Shown here in pieces: positions 55,637-64,000 of a stretch of DNA of 64,000 nucleotides. The notes beneath the pieces were generated by a model. It ran no database searches. It saw only the letters and a program-made list of their open reading frames with translations, and was not told the DNA's origin. The position numbers and the translations under genes were made by a program. Numbering within the stretch: the first letter of the stretch is position 1; each line of letters begins with the position of its first letter. Origin of the DNA: Mycobacterium vicinigordonae (GTDB lineage Bacteria > Actinomycetota > Actinomycetes > Mycobacteriales > Mycobacteriaceae); the NCBI RefSeq assembly GCF_013466425.1, contig NZ_CP059165.1:3844001-3908000 (forward strand), in the 5' to 3' direction.

Positions 55637-56059
55637 ATGCGCGTCATCATGCCCGGGCTGGTCGCGGCCGCGGTCGCGGGCGCGGTAGCTGTTCCGGCCG
55701 TCGCCCACGCTGATTCGAAGTACTTTCAGTCGCCGTCGGGAAACATCGTCTGCATGCTCGACAGCACCGGCGCCGCCTGTGACATACAGGAATACACCTA
55801 CACCCCGCCGCCGCCACCGGAGTGCGCTCAGCACATCAAGTGGGGCAACCGTTTCACGTTGACCGCGGGCAAACCCGGCCAGATTGAGTGCCACGGCGAC
55901 ACGCTGGCTATGTCCGGCGAAGCGTCGCTGAATTACGGGCAGACGATCAGCGCTGGCAGTATCACCTGTGCCAGCAGTGAGCAGGCGGGCATCAAGTGCA
56001 CCGACTCCAGCAGCGGGCACTTCTTCCGGGTTTCGCGGGACTCTTTTCAGCTGGGATAG
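55637..56059 (+). CDS. Small secreted Cys-containing protein (DUF6636-like)
   Basis: The 140-residue protein has a clean signal peptide ending AVAHA-DS, then a domain with paired Cys in SPSGNIVCMLDSTGAACDI, ECAQH, IECHG, SITCASS and IKCTD. The GNI-C pattern is typical of DUF6636 proteins in actinobacteria. It is divergent from the amidase. Function unknown. Confidence 0.82.
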   Translation: MRVIMPGLVAAAVAGAVAVPAVAHADSKYFQSPSGNIVCMLDSTGAACDIQEYTYTPPPPPECAQHIKWGNRFTLTAGKPGQIECHGDTLAMSGEASLNYGQTISAGSITCASSEQAGIKCTDSSSGHFFRVSRDSFQLG

Positions 56060-56269
56060 CGTTCCCCTTTGCCATCCAAGGTGCGGGTGCGCCGCTCTTG
56101 CGGCTTGCGCGCACCACGTCGCGCCTTTGCGGCGAGCAGGAGCGCCACGCCCGCGGATCCTTCCCCGAGCGTCGGCAAACACCCGGTAAACAGCGTCTTT
56201 CGCGGACGTAGCCTAGCGGCCCGGCCTGGCATGGGAGCATGATGGTCTGGCAGTTGCTGGCGAAGATCG

Positions 56270-58480
56270 ATGGAGGGCTTGTTGGAGGGAACTTCGTTCG
56301 GGAAGTACCGGCTGATCGAGTTGCTGGGTCGCGGCGGAATGGGCGAGGTGTGGCGGGCGTTTGACACCGCCACCGACCGCGTCGTCGCGCTCAAAATTCT
56401 GCCTTCCGAGATTTCCAACGACGAGGTTTTCCAACAGCGGTTCCGCCGCGAGGCCCACTCCGCCGCGAGATTGAGCAACCCGCACCTGATCCCAATCCAC
56501 ACCTATGGCGAGATCGACGGACGGCTGTTCGTGGACATGCAATTGATCCACGGGCGCGACCTGCAGGCGGAGTTGAACAACGGGCCGTTGAAGCCCGAGC
56601 GTGCGGTGTCCATCATCGACCAGGTCGCCAAGGCGCTGCATGCCGCACATCGTGGTGGGCTGCTGCACCGCGACGTCAAGCCGTCCAACATCCTGCTGGA
56701 CACCGACGACTTTGCTTATCTGTTCGACTTCGGAATCGCCCGCGCGACAGACGATCTGGCGCTTACGGCGGCGGGAGATTTTGTGGGGACATGGCACTAC
56801 ATGGCTCCCGAGAGGTTCAGCACCTCCCCCATCGACTCGCGTTCGGACATCTACGCACTGTCCTGCGTTCTCTACGAGTGTTTGACCGCCCAGCACCCAT
56901 TTCCGGGTAATACGTTGGAACGACAGATCACCGGGCACCTCACCAGTCCGCCGCCGCGGCCGTCCACTACCAATCCGGGTTTGCCGCCCGGGCTGGATAC
57001 GGTGATCGCCAAGGGAATGGCCAAGCATCCGGGCGACCGGTATGACACCGCGGTGGACTTGGCCAGGGCTGCCCGCAATGCGCTCACGACGCCGCCGACC
57101 GCCCCGCAGGAGCCCCCGACCCTGATGCGGCCGGCCATCCCCGAGCACGTCCACTACGGCGCCCGCCTCGGTAATCGACCACCGATCCCCATGCCGCAGG
57201 CTCCGTCACGGCAGACCGGTCCACTCCACACCGGGTCGCCGCAGTCCGGACCGCAGCACACTGCACCGCATTCGACCGGACCACAACAGACCGCACCCCA
57301 CCCGACCGGACCACAACAGACCGCACCCCACCCGACCGGACCACAACAGACCGCACCCCACCCGACCGGACCACAACAGACCGCACCCCACCCGACCGGA
57401 CCACAACAGACCGCACCCCACCCGACCGGACCACAACAGACCGCACCCCACCCGACCGGACCACAACAGACCGCACCCCACCCGACCGGACCACAGCACA
57501 CCTCACCGCAGCACGTCCACGGCCCACGCACGGTGGCTCGACCCCTACCGACCCCGCCCCCCACTCCCGCGCGAGAACCCACGCCTCCCCGGGCGGCCCC
57601 GCCGCGTCCATCGCAGCCGTGGTGGCGCCGCAAACCCGTCGCGATCTCGGCGGTGGCGGTGATCGCAGTCGCCGCAGCCGTGGTAGGCGTGGTGGTCCTC
57701 GGCAAGTCGGATTCCGGCCGCGACGAGTTCCAGCAAGTAACGCTGCCCTTTACTGGCCTGCGCGACCCGCAAGGTCTCTCGGTGGACTACGGCGGCACGG
57801 TGTACGTCGCCGACACCCAGCACAATCGGATCCTGGCACTACACCCTGGCTCGAAGACACCAGACGTGCTGCCGTTCGAAGGGCTGAGCTTCCCCACCGG
57901 GGTGACGGCCGACCCCGTCGGCTCGATTTACGTCAACGACGCAGGCAACAAGCGGGTGCTGCTGCTCCGTACCGGCGCGACGGCTCCGATCACCCTGCCC
58001 TTCACCGACCTCAGCAACCCCACCGGCCTGACGGTGGATATCAGTCATACCGTCTATGTCACCGACACCGCCCGCAATCGCGTGGTTGCGCTGGCCGACG
58101 GCTCGAGCACACAGACGGAGGTGCCGTTTACCGGACTCAACGGTCCGACCGGTCTGGTCGTCAGCGGCGACGGAACGATCTATGTATCCGACGGTGGGAA
58201 CAATAGGATCCTGATGTTGCCGACGACCACGAAAAAGCAAGTGCCGGTGCCGTTCAAGGGCCTCAAGCAGCCTGGCGGTGTCACCTTGGACAACCAAGGG
58301 GCGGTGTACGTCACCGACTGCGGCAACAATCGTGCGCTCAAGCTTCCCGTGGGCTCGTCGGAGCAGATCGAGCTGCCGTTCACCGGTCTCAACTATCCCT
58401 GGGGTTTGTCGGTCGACAACCGTGGCAACATCTACGTCGGCGGCCGCAACGACCAAATCGTGGAGCTGCAGCGCAAGTAG
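56270..58480 (+). CDS. PknD-like Ser/Thr kinase with NHL beta-propeller
   Basis: The 736-residue protein has a kinase domain (Lys42, catalytic Asp135 in HRDVKPSN, DFG 153-155, APE), a low-complexity linker (about 285-450) containing a repeated HPTGPQQTAP unit, a membrane helix (about 456-478) and an extracellular six-bladed NHL propeller (about 495-736) of LPFTGL..PTG(L/V).VD....VYV.D..NNR repeats. M. tuberculosis PknD (Rv0931c) has the same layout. This is a paralogue or a relocated relative; a different ligand is likely. The ATG start is used; no strong ribosome binding site is visible. Confidence 0.93.
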   Translation: MEGLLEGTSFGKYRLIELLGRGGMGEVWRAFDTATDRVVALKILPSEISNDEVFQQRFRREAHSAARLSNPHLIPIHTYGEIDGRLFVDMQLIHGRDLQAELNNGPLKPERAVSIIDQVAKALHAAHRGGLLHRDVKPSNILLDTDDFAYLFDFGIARATDDLALTAAGDFVGTWHYMAPERFSTSPIDSRSDIYALSCVLYECLTAQHPFPGNTLERQITGHLTSPPPRPSTTNPGLPPGLDTVIAKGMAKHPGDRYDTAVDLARAARNALTTPPTAPQEPPTLMRPAIPEHVHYGARLGNRPPIPMPQAPSRQTGPLHTGSPQSGPQHTAPHSTGPQQTAPHPTGPQQTAPHPTGPQQTAPHPTGPQQTAPHPTGPQQTAPHPTGPQQTAPHPTGPQQTAPHPTGPQHTSPQHVHGPRTVARPLPTPPPTPAREPTPPRAAPPRPSQPWWRRKPVAISAVAVIAVAAAVVGVVVLGKSDSGRDEFQQVTLPFTGLRDPQGLSVDYGGTVYVADTQHNRILALHPGSKTPDVLPFEGLSFPTGVTADPVGSIYVNDAGNKRVLLLRTGATAPITLPFTDLSNPTGLTVDISHTVYVTDTARNRVVALADGSSTQTEVPFTGLNGPTGLVVSGDGTIYVSDGGNNRILMLPTTTKKQVPVPFKGLKQPGGVTLDNQGAVYVTDCGNNRALKLPVGSSEQIELPFTGLNYPWGLSVDNRGNIYVGGRNDQIVELQRK
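57271..57495 (+). repeat. 30-bp tandem repeat in the kinase linker
   Basis: Six identical 30-bp units (57301-57480) are flanked by one unit with two base changes (57271-57300) and a partial unit. Each encodes HPTGPQQTAP. The identity at DNA level implies recent slippage expansion, so copy number should vary between strains. Confidence 0.95.
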
Positions 58481-58785
58481 GACCACATTCCTCGACCGCA
58501 CCGAGTCGTTTTACGGTGCAACAGATTCGATGTCGGCGGACTGGTAGCCAATGGGACTCGCGAGGCACCGACTTGCGTGGCTCCTCGGGAACCGCCTAGA
58601 GACTAGCCAGAGTTTGAGTTGCAGGGTTTCGGGACAAGGAGATGTGTGGATGGGCGCCAAGCAGTGACCTGCGACGAGCAGTCCGAGCACGCGTGAGGGG
58701 CGCTCGCGATGTCCCATGGATACGCCCCAGCGGTGGCAGCCCGCGGGCGCCGCGTCTACCCAGACCGGCCCGGTAGGGGCGAGCC
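58481..58785. other. Intergenic, no gene seen
   Basis: I see no convincing coding frame or RNA structure between the NHL kinase and the DUF475 gene. Short frames on both strands lack ribosome binding sites and have codon patterns unlike the neighbours. It presumably holds the promoter of the DUF475 gene. Confidence 0.5.
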
Positions 58786-59886
58786 GTGGCATTGCGCATT
58801 TTCTGGCCGTCGATCGCGGTCACGATCGGTTCGCTGATCGCCGCGTTCCTATACCGCGGATTCCACGCGCTCATCCTGTGCGCGATCCTGGGAGTGCTGG
58901 AGGTGTCCCTGTCGTTCGACAACGCGGTGATCAACGCGACCGTGCTGCGCCGGATGGACGAGTTCTGGCAGCGGATCTTCATGACAATCGGGATCCTGGT
59001 CGCGGTGTTTGGCATGCGGATCTTTTTCCCGCTGCTGGTGGTGTGGGTCACGGCCGGGCTGGCACCGCGCCAAGCTTTGCAACTCGCGTTCAATCCCCCA
59101 CCTAACGACGCTGCGTACTTCCCCGACGGCAGTCCCAGCTACGAGACCGCGCTCACCACAGCGCATCCTCAGATCGCCGCGTTTGGCGGCACCTTTCTGC
59201 TGATGTTGTTCCTGAACTTCATCTTCGGCGAACGCGAAATCACTTGGCTCTCGTGGCTGGAGCGACCGCTAGGAAATACCGGCATGCGCGCCCACCTGTC
59301 CATATTGGCCGCGGGAGCATCACTCATCCTCACGTCGCACTTCCTCGCTAGCAGCGAACAGCGCTACACGGTGCTGCTGTCCGGGTTGCTCGGCCTCGTC
59401 GTCTACGTGGTGGTGGATGGCCTGGGCTCGATCTTCGCCGTGGGCGAGGATGTCACCGATACACAACCACCGGGCTCCGACGGCCCTTCGGAACTCGCCA
59501 AAGCCTCCGGCAAGGCTGGCTTCTTCCTATTCCTCCAGCTCGAGGTCCTAGACGCGTCGTTCTCCTTCGACGGGGTGATCGGCGCGTTCGCTATCACGGC
59601 CGACCCCATTCTGATTGCGTTGGGCCTCGGTTTCATCGGGGCGATGTTCGTCCGGTCGATCACCATTTTCCTTGTGCGGAAAGGCACTTTGTCGGAATAC
59701 GTGTATCTAGAACACGGCGCACACTGGGCGATCGGCGCGCTGGCGGTGATCTTGTTGATTTCCATCCGGTTCCACGTCAACGAGATCCTCACCGGCCTGA
59801 TCGGCGTGGTGCTTATCGGTGCAGCGCTGCTCAGCAGTGTGGTGCGCAATCGCCGGAATGGGCCTGAGGCAACAGACGCTGGTTAG
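58786..59886 (+). CDS. DUF475-family integral membrane protein
   Basis: The 366-residue protein has around nine membrane helices and the DUF475/TerC-related motifs EVSLSFDNAVINATVL near residue 40 and EVLDASFSFDGVIGAFAIT near residue 250. The paired acidic motifs in two homologous halves recall metal-ion exporters of the TerC/LysE superfamily. Start GTG; no strong ribosome binding site. A manganese or similar metal role is inferred from the superfamily. Confidence 0.88.
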   Translation: MALRIFWPSIAVTIGSLIAAFLYRGFHALILCAILGVLEVSLSFDNAVINATVLRRMDEFWQRIFMTIGILVAVFGMRIFFPLLVVWVTAGLAPRQALQLAFNPPPNDAAYFPDGSPSYETALTTAHPQIAAFGGTFLLMLFLNFIFGEREITWLSWLERPLGNTGMRAHLSILAAGASLILTSHFLASSEQRYTVLLSGLLGLVVYVVVDGLGSIFAVGEDVTDTQPPGSDGPSELAKASGKAGFFLFLQLEVLDASFSFDGVIGAFAITADPILIALGLGFIGAMFVRSITIFLVRKGTLSEYVYLEHGAHWAIGALAVILLISIRFHVNEILTGLIGVVLIGAALLSSVVRNRRNGPEATDAG

Positions 59887-60011
59887 GGCTTGCGGACCGG
59901 GACAGCAAACCCATAATCCTCTGACTCAGTTGACACATTAGCCTCATCAGGCCCATCAGCCTCGACCGCTAAAGGGTATTCCATGCCTATTTTGCAGCAA
60001 TTTGTCCGGGT

Positions 60012-60239
60012 TTGCCGCCGCGGCTGCGGACTCAGTACAACGCCAAGCTGCTTTGGTCCGGTGACTGGTCGACGTTCTCCGAGCCGAACTACTGGGTGAC
60101 GATCGCGGGCTTCACTTTCGGTGATGCCCGCGATGCCTTGAATTGGTGCAGCAGCAGCAGAGGGTTCGATCGGGATCACTGCTTTGCGAAGCTGATCAGC
60201 ACGACGCATCCGGTCGCGGGTAGCACGGCGTACAACTGA
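60012..60239 (+). pseudogene. Fragment resembling the sensor domain of a mycobacterial Ser/Thr kinase
   Basis: The 75-residue frame contains LLWSGDWSTFSEPNYWVTIAG, DARDALNWC and DHCFAKLIS, a pattern I associate with small extracellular domains in mycobacterial kinases and related secreted proteins. It has no export signal and no adequate start, so it looks like a leftover domain. The basis is pattern memory and is weak. Confidence 0.35.
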
Positions 60240-60390
60240 GGTGACCTGTTCCCGTGGAACACCGAAGCCCTTGATATTGCCGGACGGGCCCAGGTCGGTA
60301 CGACGCAGTAGACCTTCTGGTTAGCTACCGCGGAATCCTTCGACGTGTTGAGGGATGCCAGCGGGCAAAGTCGGTGCCGCGAACAACGGC

Positions 60391-60657
60391 TTACGTGCGC
60401 TTCACGCTCTTGATTGTGATGTCCTGCGCCGAGCACAACCGGCAGGTCAGCGGTCGTACCTTCAGCCGGATCCTGGAGATCTGTAACGCCCTCTTGCAGA
60501 ACGGGTATCGGCACCCGCATGACAGTGTGATCCACCAGTCCGCTCGGTGCTCCGCTTCATCGCAGAACTTCTGGCAGATGCATGGAATCTCGGTGTCGAA
60601 ATCCAGCGCCGTCAGAATCTCGAGCTCTGGCAGTAGCGAGCTCCCCCGGACCATCAT
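60391..60657 (-). CDS. Small Cys-rich putative zinc-binding protein
   Basis: The 88-residue frame has eight Cys in its middle and end (PCICQKFCDEAEH, LSCGCRYPFCKRA, LTCRLCSAQ), enough for two zinc sites. The composition is too ordered for a random frame. It has no homologue I can name; it may be an orphan or the end of a decayed gene. The start at ATG 60657 has GGTTCGAAAG-like sequence and no clear ribosome binding site. Confidence 0.45.
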   Translation of the reverse strand: MMVRGSSLLPELEILTALDFDTEIPCICQKFCDEAEHRADWWITLSCGCRYPFCKRALQISRIRLKVRPLTCRLCSAQDITIKSVKRT

Positions 60658-60797
60658 GGTTCGAAAGGGTAAAGCTCTAGTTGAGAGTTATGGGTGAGGC
60701 GCGCGCATCAAAATCCAGATTGTCGAGGACTGGTCAAGATCGCGGCGAATGCAGCCAGGTCAACAACCTGCCTGCGGTGAGATATAGCTCGCGGATT

Positions 60798-60823
60798 GTC
60801 TCTCACCTGCGACGGTGAGAGAC
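60798..60823. promoter_or_regulatory. Perfect 10-bp inverted repeat upstream of the DUF1254 pair
   Basis: GTCTCTCACC, a 6-base spacer TGCGAC, then GGTGAGAGAC. It lies about 130 bp before the first DUF1254 gene. No U-tract follows on the plus strand, so a regulator-binding site is more likely than a terminator. Confidence 0.5.
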
Positions 60824-60951
60824 GACCGCCGTAATCTTTCTCCACCGTGCGGGCGGTAGTACGCCCGAAGTCAACGGTGCAGGCGCTGATGCGTCTAACT
60901 TTGGATGCGGCGGACGCGGTCGACCGCGGGTCTTCAACGAAGGATGTTGAC

Positions 60952-62364
60952 ATGAAACAGAGGTCTGGATCGGCTATGACGACGCTGGTTGCCTCGGCGC
61001 TGGCGATGTTGTCTGCAGGCACGCTTGCGGCGTGTGGCCACGGCGGTCGGGTGCGTCCGGACCCGTCGCGCACAGCCCAGGCCCGTCTGCGCGAAAAGGC
61101 CAAGGACGCTTATATTTTCACCTATGGACTGGTGATGAACTACCGGACCATGTACAAGCAAGCCATCGAAGGCGACCGCGAGTTCGGCAGATGGCTAAAT
61201 CTGGGCACCTCGACGCCAACTGACAAGGACATCGTCACACCCAACAACGACACCCCGTATTCCTATGCGTGGGCGGACCTGCGGGCTGAACCGTGGGTAC
61301 TGACCCTGCCCAAGGTGGACTCCACGCGCTATATCGTCAGCCAGTGGGACGACCTATGGGGCTTCGTACTTGACAACCCCGGCTCGGTGCTGGACGGCAA
61401 CAACGGAATCTCGGTGCTGATCGCGCCTCCGGATTGGAACGGCCAACTCCCACAAGGGGTTTCGCGAGCAATCAGAGGTGAAAGTCAGTTCCTGGGTACC
61501 TTGACCCGCACCGAGTTGACGGGTACCGACGACGGGACCGAACAGGTCAAGGCGATCCAGCGCGAGTACAAATTGGAACCGCTCAGCGCGTTCCAGCACA
61601 CAACCGCCCCCGCCCCGGCGCCGAGCCTGAATTGGCCGGCGTGGACCGAGGGCGACGAGATGACGACGAAATACTGGGACTACGTCTCGCTGCTGCTGCC
61701 GTTCACCACCGACAACCCAGTCGATCAGCCGATGTACGACAACCTGGCGGCTTTGGGAATCACGCGTGGGCGGCCGTTTGCCCAGGACACGTTGTCCCAG
61801 GAGGTCAAGGATGCACTCAAGGGTGGAATCCAGGACGCACAAGCTGCGCTGAAGAAATGCAGCCAGCAGAAGGACCTGCGCTCCGGGGACTTGTTCGGCG
61901 ACCGCGCCAAGCTCGGCACCCACTACTTCGACCGGGCGCTCGGTGTGTATATGGGCATTTTCGGCAACGTTCCCCAGCAATCCATGTACTACACCCTCCC
62001 GTTGGACCAAACCGGTGTACCGCTGGACGGCAGCAAGGGCAACTATTCGATCACCTTCCCACCGGGCCAGACTCCGGCGGTGGACTATTTCTGGTCGCTC
62101 ACCATGTACAGCGTCCCGGACCGGCTCCTGGTGGCCAATCCGCTCAACAGATACTCGATCGGCAGCAGTACGCCGGGTTTGCAGGCCAATCCCGATGGCT
62201 CGTTGACCGTGTACTTCACGGCCAGGGACCCCGGTGGCGACAAAACCAGTAACTGGTTGCCGGCGCCGGAGGGTCCGTTCTGGGTGGTGCTACGGACCTA
62301 TGGGCCCAAACCAGCCATGGTGGACGGATCCTGGCAGCCGCCGACGACTAAAAAGATCAGTTGA
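60952..62364 (+). CDS. DUF1254/DUF1214 lipoprotein
   Basis: The 470-residue protein has a signal peptide with lipobox LAAC near residue 22, a DUF1254 domain (about 50-180: [42 protein letters not shown]) and a DUF1214 domain (about 330-460: [48 protein letters not shown]). The ATG follows GAAGGA. DUF1254 proteins are exported in many bacteria; function unknown. Confidence 0.88.
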   Translation: MKQRSGSAMTTLVASALAMLSAGTLAACGHGGRVRPDPSRTAQARLREKAKDAYIFTYGLVMNYRTMYKQAIEGDREFGRWLNLGTSTPTDKDIVTPNNDTPYSYAWADLRAEPWVLTLPKVDSTRYIVSQWDDLWGFVLDNPGSVLDGNNGISVLIAPPDWNGQLPQGVSRAIRGESQFLGTLTRTELTGTDDGTEQVKAIQREYKLEPLSAFQHTTAPAPAPSLNWPAWTEGDEMTTKYWDYVSLLLPFTTDNPVDQPMYDNLAALGITRGRPFAQDTLSQEVKDALKGGIQDAQAALKKCSQQKDLRSGDLFGDRAKLGTHYFDRALGVYMGIFGNVPQQSMYYTLPLDQTGVPLDGSKGNYSITFPPGQTPAVDYFWSLTMYSVPDRLLVANPLNRYSIGSSTPGLQANPDGSLTVYFTARDPGGDKTSNWLPAPEGPFWVVLRTYGPKPAMVDGSWQPPTTKKIS

Positions 62365-62398
62365 GCAGAGATTTCATACTGAAAGGCCTTGTCCAACA

Positions 62399-63823
62399 AT
62401 GACTGACATTTCGCGGCCTCGGGTACCACGGCGTCGGCCGCACCTCCGCGGTTCGACGCCACAGGTGGCGCAACCGGCTTCCGGTGTGCTGATGACACCC
62501 GGCTACGCGAGGACCATCGGCCAGTTCGCGTACGTGTGGGGATGGCCGATGGTCAACATGATCAGCCGCAGCGACTCCATCACCAAAGCACCGCACCCAG
62601 GACTGTTGGGCGGCATCATTCCGGTGGCCCCGCAGGGTCGGCTGGCGATGCTATCCAACTACGTCGATCCCAGCGAGACCTTCGTCACCTGCCCAAACCA
62701 GGATGTGGTCTACGGACTGGCGTACCTGTCACTTGATGAACAACCGGTGATCATTCAAGTACCGGATTTCGGTGACCGGTTTTGGGTGTATGCCCTCAGC
62801 GACGCCCGTACCGACCAATTTGGGCGGTTGGGCAAGCAATATGGAACCAAACCCGGGTTCTATCTAGTGGCCGGTCCCAATTGGACGGGCGACAAGCCCG
62901 ATGGCGTCCACGACGTCATCCGGTCGTCAACGGCACTGGCGATCGGACTGCCCCGAATCTTCATGGACACCACACCGCGGGATCACCAGGCCATCCAGTC
63001 GGTGATCAAGCAGGTCGACATCTACCCGCTCACCGAGTTCGACGGGACGATGAAGACGGTGGATTGGGCCAAGTTACCCAGCTTTCCCGCCCCGCCGTCG
63101 AATGCCGGTGAAGGTGAAGCGAAATGGGTCGTACCGGAGAAATTTTTCGATCAGCTCGGGCACGTGCTCGAAACCGTGCCGCCGCTGCCCGGTGAAGAGG
63201 CCATGTACGCACAGTTCCGGGCGCTTCTCGACGCGGCCGAACACAACCCGAACATCCACCAAGCTCTGATCGATACGGCTGTGGCCACCGAGAGGGATGT
63301 CATCGATCCATTCTTCGAGTGGTCACACAACGGCCGTCCGACCGGCAACGGCTGGAACCGCTCGACCAACAACGCACAATGGGGCGTCGACTATTTCAAT
63401 CGCACCGGAACCGCGAAGTCGAACATGTTCGACAACCGGCCCACCGAAACCCAGTACTTCTACGCCGACAAGGACTCCGCCGGAACTTCGCTAGAAGGTG
63501 GGCGCGATTACACGGTGACATTTCCTGCCGGACAAGAACCTCCGGTGGACGGCTTCTGGTCGCTTACCCTCTACAACGACAAGCACCTCTTCCATCCCAA
63601 CACGTTGAACCGGTACTCGGTGGGCACCAAAAATCAGAACCTGGCCCGTGGCGCCGACGGATCACTCACCGTCTATGCGGGATCGAAATCGCCTGGGCCA
63701 GAAAAAGAGTCGAACTGGCTGCCGGCCCCGGACGGGCACTTCTCCTTGTACATTCGGGCGTACTGGGGCCGCCAGAGCATCCTCGATGGCAGCTGGAAAC
63801 CACCGCCCATCATCACGGTGTGA
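62399..63823 (+). CDS. Second DUF1254/DUF1214 protein, no clear signal peptide
   Basis: The 474-residue paralogue has the same domain order ([39 protein letters not shown]; then [46 protein letters not shown]). Its N-terminus is basic and Pro-rich (RPRVPRRRP) and lacks a hydrophobic core, unlike the first gene. It follows by 34 bp, so the two are probably co-transcribed. Confidence 0.88.
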   Translation: MTDISRPRVPRRRPHLRGSTPQVAQPASGVLMTPGYARTIGQFAYVWGWPMVNMISRSDSITKAPHPGLLGGIIPVAPQGRLAMLSNYVDPSETFVTCPNQDVVYGLAYLSLDEQPVIIQVPDFGDRFWVYALSDARTDQFGRLGKQYGTKPGFYLVAGPNWTGDKPDGVHDVIRSSTALAIGLPRIFMDTTPRDHQAIQSVIKQVDIYPLTEFDGTMKTVDWAKLPSFPAPPSNAGEGEAKWVVPEKFFDQLGHVLETVPPLPGEEAMYAQFRALLDAAEHNPNIHQALIDTAVATERDVIDPFFEWSHNGRPTGNGWNRSTNNAQWGVDYFNRTGTAKSNMFDNRPTETQYFYADKDSAGTSLEGGRDYTVTFPAGQEPPVDGFWSLTLYNDKHLFHPNTLNRYSVGTKNQNLARGADGSLTVYAGSKSPGPEKESNWLPAPDGHFSLYIRAYWGRQSILDGSWKPPPIITV

Positions 63824-63941
63824 ACCCCTCTGCGGCAACCCCAGGACTCATCGTGACCACTCCGGGAAGCGTGTGGGTTCGGGTCACCGGCCGTGCCCGT
63901 CTGCCGGCCGCCCATGTACCAAGTGAGAAGGCGGCCCCTCC

Positions 63942-64000
63942 CTAGCCGAACATTCCTTTGCAGCGTTGGAGCATGTCGTAGGCCTCACCGTAGGTGGTCG
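63942..64000 (-). CDS. C-terminal end of a gene entering from the right
   Basis: The minus strand reads TTYGEAYDMLQRCKGMFG and then TAG. The frame is open to the window edge and is probably the end of a real gene, convergent with the DUF1254 pair. There is too little sequence to identify it. Confidence 0.4.
   Translation of the reverse strand, partial: TTYGEAYDMLQRCKGMFG

Larger units (their letters stand above)
59887..60951. other. Gene-poor stretch with remnants
   Basis: About 1 kb with no full-length gene. It contains a probable fragment of a kinase-sensor-like domain (60012-60239), a small Cys-rich frame on the minus strand (60391-60657) and a perfect inverted repeat (60798-60823). The rest shows nothing recognisable. 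Confidence 0.5.

Noticed and set aside
57206..57499. Minus-strand repeats in the kinase gene that look like a repetitive protein or a CRISPR array
   Set aside because: They are antisense to the HPTGPQQTAP repeats; the 30-bp units are contiguous with no spacers, so it is not CRISPR.

Overview
The window is chromosomal DNA of a slow-growing Mycobacterium. A complete mycolic-acid FAS-II cluster (mabR, fabD, acpM, kasA, kasB, accD6), ptkA/ptpA, aceE, ahpE, mscR, cyp124 and a PE_PGRS gene lie largely in the order of the Rv2232-Rv2266 region of M. tuberculosis (locus names recalled from memory, not searched). It is not M. tuberculosis itself. It carries an epoxide hydrolase, a tRNA-borne integrated element, an extra MFS transporter, a SABATH-type methyltransferase and, beyond cyp124, a different gene set rich in kinases and cell-wall enzymes.

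Layout. 1-5.8 kb: end of ptkA, then ptpA, a SURF1-like gene, cobD (convergent), an MpaB-family gene, an epoxide hydrolase and two small genes. 5.9-15.8 kb: an integrated element of about 9.8 kb bounded by an identical 44-bp direct repeat that is the 3' end of tRNA-Val(UAC). A leftward operon holds a packaging/capsid-like module (terminase large subunit, putative structural proteins, an HExxH protein). Rightward genes are a small HTH protein and a tyrosine integrase. One cargo gene sits beside each end: an AlbA/Schlafen-domain protein on the left and a P-loop ATPase on the right. No portal, tail or lysis gene is visible, so it resembles a phage satellite or phiRv-like remnant more than a complete prophage.

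15.8-27.4 kb: ahpE and a DUF3052 gene, a lipoprotein, aceE, then the regulator MabR and the FAS-II operon with an excellent MabR-type inverted repeat in front of fabD. 27.4-33.6 kb: an MFS transporter, glpD1 and a TetR regulator on the minus strand, divergent from an AGPS-like flavoprotein and a lipid kinase; together these suggest glycerol-3-phosphate/ether-lipid metabolism. 33.7-43.2 kb: PE_PGRS, a 58-bp perfect palindrome, a DUF3145 gene, a serine hydrolase and methyltransferase pair, mscR with a metallo-hydrolase, a SHOCT membrane protein, an SDR and a SABATH-like methyltransferase. 43.3-48.8 kb: an acidic disordered protein, an Hsp70-like membrane protein with a proline-rich tail, a DapB-fold oxidoreductase, a small exported protein and cyp124.

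48.9-64 kb: accessory region with an alpha/beta hydrolase, two methyltransferases, a Kv-type potassium channel, two membrane Ser/Thr kinases (one with an NHL propeller and a 30-bp tandem repeat in its linker), a Tat-exported peptidoglycan amidase overlapping a beta-lactamase-fold protein, a DUF475 membrane protein, a gene-poor stretch with remnants, and two tandem DUF1254 genes. The strongest candidate for something undescribed is the tRNA-Val element and its two flanking cargo genes.
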